Assembly (NCBI GenBank): GCA_016193065.1
Contig: JACPSX010000027.1
Location: 1-10,452, forward strand
Origin: Candidatus Tectimicrobiota bacterium
GTDB taxonomy: Bacteria > JACPSX01
DNA: 10,452 bases
Direction of reading: 5' to 3'
This document shows, piece after piece, positions 6,870 through 10,452 of this stretch. The stretch's first letter is position 1; the number at the start of each line of letters is the position of its first letter. A program made the translations under genes and the position numbers. The notes under the pieces were generated by a model that had not been told where the DNA came from, ran no database searches, and was given only the letters and a program-made list of their open reading frames with translations.

Positions 6870-6912
6870 GATATGCAATCGGTATGCCAAGAAAACCGAA
6901 TGGAAGGGATGC
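6850..6912 (+). promoter_or_regulatory. Imperfect long stem, possible leader RNA structure
   Basis: GCATCC (6850-6855) pairs with GGATGC (6907-6912), and CGGTTCTT (6859-6866) pairs with AAG and AACCG (6889-6891, 6894-6898) with a two-A bulge. The two helices nest around a 22-base loop. No riboswitch class is recognised. Confidence 0.3.
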
Positions 6913-6977
6913 TCGTAACTATTTGAGAATTCAGGAGGAAGAAAGGCGACAACAAGCCCCAATCCAGGGAACGACTG

Positions 6978-7012
6978 TGACAAGGTGTCAGAATTACCGA
7001 CAGGGGGTGTCG
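6978..7012. promoter_or_regulatory. Two tandem dyads with TGTC half-sites upstream of pheA
   Basis: TGACA-AGG-TGTCA (6978-6990) is followed 7 bases later by CGACA-GGGGG-TGTCG (6998-7012). Four GACA/TGTC half-sites in 35 bases suggest a protein-binding region or two small hairpins. The site lies about 120 bases before the pheA start. It does not match the TyrR or TrpR consensus as I know them. Confidence 0.35.
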
Positions 7013-7130
7013 AAAATGTCCGCAAAGATTAGGCCCGCCAGCTTACTTCCTTGAAAAAGCTATTGCAGATCGAAGGAAAATCTAGTAAAGTCTTGGCTTT
7101 CAAATCCATACGGTAAGGTGGTCCCGGGTT

Positions 7131-8204
7131 TTGGACAATCTCTCCAATTTACGAAAGAAGATCGATGCGCTCGATGACGAGATATTGCGGCTTCTCAACG
7201 AGCGTGCCCGCTTAGTCCTGGAAATTGGCCGGGAAAAAGCCCGCTCATCGAGCGGGCCCCATGTTCCCGAGCGCGAACGGGAAATTCTGGAGCGTCTTAC
7301 AGCGCAAAACCCCGGACCGTTCCCCAATGACGGCATCCGCACTCTGTACCGGGAAATCTTTGCCGTAAGTCTGGCTCTTGAAAGCCCGAAAACGGTGGCC
7401 TACCTGGGGCCGGAAGCCACCTTTGCTCATCAAGCCTGCCAGCGCTATTTTGGATCTGGTGCCAGCCTCCTCCCGTTGGAGACAATTCCGGCCATCTTCC
7501 GGGAAGTGGAGGCGGAGAGAGCCACCTGCGGTCTGGTTCCTGTGGAGAACTCGATCGAGGGGATGGTGAGCCACACGCTGGATCTCTTTATGGAATTCGA
7601 CCTGAAGATCTGTGGAGAGGTCCTCCTCAAGATTACCCACTACCTGGTTTCTCGGGCAAAAACACCGGGGCAGGTGAGAAAGATCTATTCCCATCCCCAG
7701 GCGCTGGCCCAATGCCGGCAGTGGATCGAGCACAATTTCCCGCGCGCGGAACTCGCTGAGGTAACAAGCACCGCCCGGGCTGCAGAGCGGGCGCGAGAGG
7801 AACAGGGCGCGGCCGCGATAGCCAGCATCCTTGCGGCTGATCTGTACGGCCTGTCCGTGCTGGCCCGGGGCATCGAAGACAACCCTCACAACTACACCCG
7901 CTTCCTGGTGATCGGCAGGCAGTCCCCAGCTCCCAGCGGGACCGATAAAACCTCCATCTTGTTTTCCGTCCGGGATAAGCCGGGAGCCCTGTTTGAGGCC
8001 CTTGGGCCCTTTGCGGAGCAGAAAGTCAACCTGACCAAGATTGAGTCCAGACCCTCCAAGAAAAAGCCCTGGGAGTACGTCTTTTTCGTTGATATGGAAG
8101 GGCACCTGGAGGACAAAGCGGTTCGCCAGGCCATCGCTGCGTTAAGAGAGGACGCAGTGGATCTGCGCGTGCTGGGCTCCTACCCCCGGGGGGAAATGGC
8201 ATGA
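7131..8204 (+). CDS. pheA: Bifunctional chorismate mutase / prephenate dehydratase (P-protein)
   Basis: Cytosolic enzyme that rearranges chorismate to prephenate and then decarboxylates and dehydrates it to phenylpyruvate. At 357 residues it is standard for P-proteins. Residues 1-85 are an AroQ-type chorismate mutase helix bundle (LRKKIDALDDEILRLLNERA, then GREKA and PEREREILERL). Residues 89-260 are prephenate dehydratase: VAYLGPEATF from 89, VPVENSIEGMV, and the catalytic Thr-Arg-Phe motif at 256-258. Residues 273-350 are an ACT domain with PGAL (284-287) and ESRPS (305-309), which binds phenylalanine for feedback inhibition in this family. The start is a TTG at 7131, supported by AAGGTGG at 7115-7121; no in-frame ATG or GTG lies close upstream. 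Its stop overlaps the hisC start (ATGA), implying coupled translation. A terminator-like hairpin on the opposite strand lies inside the mutase part. Confidence 0.95.
   Translation: MDNLSNLRKKIDALDDEILRLLNERARLVLEIGREKARSSSGPHVPEREREILERLTAQNPGPFPNDGIRTLYREIFAVSLALESPKTVAYLGPEATFAHQACQRYFGSGASLLPLETIPAIFREVEAERATCGLVPVENSIEGMVSHTLDLFMEFDLKICGEVLLKITHYLVSRAKTPGQVRKIYSHPQALAQCRQWIEHNFPRAELAEVTSTARAAERAREEQGAAAIASILAADLYGLSVLARGIEDNPHNYTRFLVIGRQSPAPSGTDKTSILFSVRDKPGALFEALGPFAEQKVNLTKIESRPSKKKPWEYVFFVDMEGHLEDKAVRQAIAALREDAVDLRVLGSYPRGEMA
7234..7257 (-). terminator. Antisense terminator-like hairpin within pheA
   Basis: On the - strand, GCCCGCTC (7257-7250) pairs perfectly with GAGCGGGC (7246-7239) across a 3-base loop, and is followed at once by TTTTTCCC (7238 down). 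This has all parts of an intrinsic terminator for transcripts running antisense to pheA. On the sense strand it encodes KARSSSGP in the mutase domain, so a coincidence of coding sequence is possible. Confidence 0.45.
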
Positions 8205-9292
8205 CGGACTGGGTTGCCCCCCATATCAAGAGCCTCCCCTTTTACGTTCCTGGCAAACCGGTCGAGGAACTGGAGGAGGAGTTGGGCATTCAGGAGGCCG
8301 TGAAGCTCGCCTCCAACGAAAATCCTTTGGGACCATCTCCCAGGGCTCTGGCTGCCATGGAAAAGGCCATGTCCCAAGTTCATCGCTATCCCGAAGGGGG
8401 AAGCGTCTACTTGCGGCGCCGCCTGGCCCGGATCCATGGGGTGGACGTGGAGCAGATCCTGGTCGGTAACGGCAGCAACGAGATTCTGGAGCTGATTGCC
8501 AAGACCTTCCTGCGGCCGGGCGAAGAAGGGATTTATGCCGAGCAGGCCTTCGTCGTGTACCCGATGATCGTGCAGTCCCTGGGCGGGGTCAAGGTAGGGG
8601 TCCCTCTCCAGGATTTTTGCCACGATCTGGAGGCCATGGCGGACCGCATCACCCCGAACACCCGCCTGATCTTCATCGCCAACCCCAATAACCCAACCGG
8701 CACTTCCGTCGGAGCCCGGCAGATGGAGCGTTTCCTGGACCGGGTGCCGCCCCGGGCGCTGGTGGTTTGCGATGAGGCCTATTTTGAGTACGTGGAGCGG
8801 CCGGATTTCCCCCGCAGCCTCGAGTACCTGGCTCAAGGGCACAATCTCTTCGTCCTGCGGACGTTCTCGAAGATCTACGGGTTGGCCGGAATGCGGGTCG
8901 GATACCTGGTGGGGAAGCGGGAGCTGGTCGAATATGTGAACCGGGTTCGGGAGCCGTTCAACGTAAACAGTCTGGCCCAGGCCGCTGCCCTGGGCGCTCT
9001 GGAGGATACGGAACATGTGGCCCGCACCCTGGATGTGAATTCCCGGGGGAAGAAATTCCTGTACGCGCTGTTTGGAGATCTGGGCCTGCCCTTCGTGCCC
9101 ACCGAGGCCAACTTTGTGCTGGTGCAGGTGGACCGGGAGAAGGAGATCTACGAGAAGCTCCTGCGGGAGGGGGTCATCGTCCGACCCATGAGCGGTTGGG
9201 GCCTGCCGGGTTATTTGCGGGTATCGATCGGGCTGCCCGCTGAAAACGAGCGGTTCGCCCGCGCCCTGCGCAAGATCTGGAGGGGAGAGTAA
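8201..9292 (+). CDS. hisC: HisC-family PLP aminotransferase (histidinol-phosphate / aromatic aminotransferase)
   Basis: Class I/II fold-type I aminotransferase of 363 residues, the usual HisC length. Marks seen: ASNENPLGPSP near the N-terminus, LVGNGSNEILEL (cofactor phosphate region), NPNNPTG at 161-167, CDEAYFEY with Asp191 and Tyr194, and TFSKIYGLAGMRVGY in which Lys224 should form the Schiff base with PLP; RVSIG near the C-terminus holds the substrate-carboxylate Arg. HisC enzymes make L-histidinol phosphate, but many members also transaminate phenylpyruvate and 4-hydroxyphenylpyruvate. Lying between pheA (4-base overlap) and tyrA (2-nt gap), with no other his gene nearby, the likely main job is the last step of phenylalanine and tyrosine synthesis; that is inference. 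GGGGGGAA at 8188-8195 serves as ribosome site. Confidence 0.92.
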   Translation: MTDWVAPHIKSLPFYVPGKPVEELEEELGIQEAVKLASNENPLGPSPRALAAMEKAMSQVHRYPEGGSVYLRRRLARIHGVDVEQILVGNGSNEILELIAKTFLRPGEEGIYAEQAFVVYPMIVQSLGGVKVGVPLQDFCHDLEAMADRITPNTRLIFIANPNNPTGTSVGARQMERFLDRVPPRALVVCDEAYFEYVERPDFPRSLEYLAQGHNLFVLRTFSKIYGLAGMRVGYLVGKRELVEYVNRVREPFNVNSLAQAAALGALEDTEHVARTLDVNSRGKKFLYALFGDLGLPFVPTEANFVLVQVDREKEIYEKLLREGVIVRPMSGWGLPGYLRVSIGLPAENERFARALRKIWRGE

Positions 9293-9294
9293 GG

Positions 9295-10152
9295 ATGGGG
9301 CCCCTTTTCCACAAAGTATGCATCCTCGGAGTCGGATTGATCGGGGGCTCCCTGGCCATGGCCTGCAAGCGCTACGGTCTAGCGGACGAAGTGGTCGGTG
9401 CGGATGAGGATCACTCCGTACTGGAGAAGGCTTTCCATCGTGGGGCCATTGATTGCCTCACCTCCAACGCGAAAGTGGCCGTGGAAGGCGCCGGCCTGGT
9501 GGTGCTGGCGGTTCCCGTGGGGGCCATGGCAGCGGCCGCCCGCGCGATGCGGGAAGCGGTGCCGCCGGGGGCCATCGTGACCGATGTGGGAAGTGTGAAA
9601 GGGGAGCTGGTGGGCGTTCTCGAAGAACTCTTTTCTCCCCGTTCTCCTTTCGTCGGGGGGCATCCGCTGGCCGGAGCGGAGACCTCGGGCCTGGAATCCG
9701 CCTCGGCGGATTTGTTTGCAGGGTCCCGCTGCATCTTGACTCCAACCTCGCGGACAGATCCCCGGGCCCTCGACCAGGTGTCCTCCCTGTGGAGGGGAGT
9801 GGGTGCCGAGGTGGTGACCCTGGATCCCAAGGAGCACGACTGGGCCATGGCGGCCGTCAGCCATCTTCCGCACGTAGCGTCTTACGCCTTGGCCAAGGCC
9901 GTGTCTACGGTGGACAGGGGACGTTTGTTCGTCGGGCCCGGGTTTCGGGATTTTAGCCGGCTGGCCTCCAGCCCCGCCGCGCTATGGAGCGACATTTGCC
10001 TGAATAACCGGGACAGCTTGCTGGCCATGATCGGCCGCTACCAGGAGGCCCTGGAGACGATTCGCATGCTGATTGCCGCCGGGGCGGGCGCCGCCCTGGA
10101 AAGGGAGTTTCAAAAAGCCAGGGAAGTGCGAGAACAGTTGATCCGTTCCTGA
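9295..10152 (+). CDS. tyrA: Prephenate dehydrogenase (monofunctional TyrA)
   Basis: Oxidative decarboxylation of prephenate (or arogenate) with NAD(P)+ to 4-hydroxyphenylpyruvate (or tyrosine). Its 285 residues cover the core only. The N-terminal Rossmann domain has ILGVGLIGGSLA with Gly12-x-Gly14-x2-Gly17 and the acidic ADEDHS at the end of the second strand, which usually favours NAD+. VTDVGSVKG and GGHPLAGAETSG (His123) follow, and SHLPH (189-193) carries the catalytic-type His190. The C-terminal helical domain has GFRDFSRLASSPAALW. There is no fused chorismate mutase or ACT domain, so feedback control in the operon would rest on PheA. The ATG at 9295 is 2 nt after the hisC stop, with GGGGAGAG in the end of hisC as ribosome site. 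Confidence 0.93.
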   Translation: MGPLFHKVCILGVGLIGGSLAMACKRYGLADEVVGADEDHSVLEKAFHRGAIDCLTSNAKVAVEGAGLVVLAVPVGAMAAAARAMREAVPPGAIVTDVGSVKGELVGVLEELFSPRSPFVGGHPLAGAETSGLESASADLFAGSRCILTPTSRTDPRALDQVSSLWRGVGAEVVTLDPKEHDWAMAAVSHLPHVASYALAKAVSTVDRGRLFVGPGFRDFSRLASSPAALWSDICLNNRDSLLAMIGRYQEALETIRMLIAAGAGAALEREFQKAREVREQLIRS

Positions 10153-10161
10153 GGAAATGCG

Positions 10162-10452
10162 GTGGGGACTGGTAAGGAGTTGCTGATTACAATTGACGGC
10201 CCGGCGGGGGCGGGGAAAAGCACGGCGGCGGAACAGTTGGCCGCCACCCTCGGCTACATCCATGTCAGCACGGGGGATATCTATCGAGCCGTCGCCTGGC
10301 TTGCCTTGCAAGCGGCCGTGGATCCGCGGGAAGAGGAAGCGGTCCTGGAGCTGATCCGGCGCTCTGGGCCGGAGTTCCGCCTCGTGCAGGAAAGAGCCCG
10401 AATGTTTGCGGCCGGCGAGGATATCTCTGCCCGCCTGCGCTGCGAGGAGGTC
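10162..10452 (+). CDS. cmk: Cytidylate kinase, 3' end cut by window edge
   Basis: Phosphorylates CMP and dCMP with ATP. The 97 visible residues give the N-terminal part: LLITIDGPAGAGKST with the Walker A loop, GYIHVSTGDIYRAVAW with the NMP-binding Tyr-Arg, then the start of the NMP lid (FAAGEDISARLR, matching the usual LNGEDVTxxIR region). The chosen start is the GTG at 10162, with GAGGAAA at 10151-10157 a good distance upstream; a TTG at 10180 has its AAGGAG directly abutting and is less likely, and the ATG at 10157 is in another frame. It begins 9 nt after the tyrA stop, so it is probably in the same operon. Confidence 0.93.
   Translation, partial: MGTGKELLITIDGPAGAGKSTAAEQLAATLGYIHVSTGDIYRAVAWLALQAAVDPREEEAVLELIRRSGPEFRLVQERARMFAAGEDISARLRCEEV

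Larger units (their letters stand above)
6685..7130 (+). other. Leader/intergenic region upstream of pheA with several inverted repeats
   Basis: About 445 bases without a convincing gene lie between the divergent small unit and pheA. The stretch is more AT-rich than the flanking genes. It holds a 13-bp perfect hairpin (6781-6814), a strong Shine-Dalgarno with a 14-codon ORF (6825-6869), an imperfect long stem (6850-6912) and two tandem dyads (6978-7012). I see no clear sigma70 promoter for pheA. The open frames of 70-105 codons here have no good start context and no recognised family. Confidence 0.5.

Noticed and set aside
6836-7054. A 72-codon + strand frame beginning MCRDLHPLGS, with RIQEEERRQQ similar to a histidine-kinase helix.
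   Set aside because: The ribosome site is 13 nt from its ATG and suits the mini-ORF better; codon use (AGA, AGG, TTA) differs from neighbours and no domain follows.
7245-8105. A 286-codon - strand frame opposite pheA.
   Set aside because: Shadow of pheA, which has complete mutase, dehydratase and ACT motifs.
8180-9016. A 278-codon - strand frame opposite hisC.
   Set aside because: Shadow of a well-supported aminotransferase gene; no recognisable domain.

Overview
The window looks like chromosomal DNA of a GC-rich Gram-negative bacterium. A fused chorismate mutase-prephenate dehydratase-ACT P-protein, followed by hisC, tyrA and cmk, is an order I associate with Desulfobacterota-like (former Deltaproteobacteria) and related lineages. 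A nucleotide-sugar and undecaprenyl-phosphate glycan locus fits an O-antigen or exopolysaccharide producer. The lineage is inference. No rRNA, tRNA, CRISPR array, transposase or phage gene was seen.

Layout. (1) Positions 2-4780, + strand: a glycan operon. It holds a 5'-truncated gmd (GDP-mannose 4,6-dehydratase), fcl (GDP-L-fucose synthase), a GT4 glycosyltransferase and a WecA/MraY-type polyprenyl-phosphate sugar-1-phosphate transferase with an unusual ~180-residue C-terminal extension. Gaps are 27-42 nt, and a clear intrinsic terminator lies at 4847-4877. (2) 4781-5269: a non-coding gap between convergent units, with a palindromic REP-like element and three tandem degenerate copies of a second repeat. 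(3) 5270-6202, - strand: a class II fructose-1,6-bisphosphatase homologue (GlpX family) that has an 11-residue internal deletion and altered metal-ligand positions, preceded by a promoter/dyad. (4) 6203-7130: a long intergenic region. It contains a compact - strand transcription unit (consensus -35, Shine-Dalgarno, 63-codon ORF, terminator) that could equally be a structured RNA, and a + strand leader region with several inverted repeats upstream of pheA. (5) 7131-10452, + strand: pheA-hisC-tyrA-cmk (3' end cut), overlapping or spaced by only a few bases.

How the genes work together. Gmd and Fcl convert GDP-mannose to GDP-L-fucose. The GT4 enzyme probably adds a sugar to a lipid-linked glycan, and the WecA-like enzyme probably starts that glycan on undecaprenyl phosphate. 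PheA makes phenylpyruvate from chorismate, TyrA makes 4-hydroxyphenylpyruvate from prephenate, and the HisC-like aminotransferase between them is well placed to transaminate both (and possibly histidinol phosphate). Cmk is a nucleotide kinase that often travels with this aromatic operon. The EPSP synthase gene (aroA) that often sits between tyrA and cmk is absent here.

The main points for a second look are the - strand mini-unit at 6376-6684, the altered active site of the GlpX homologue, the C-terminal domain of the WecA-like protein, the repeats (one read through as the tail of Gmd), and an antisense terminator-like hairpin inside pheA.
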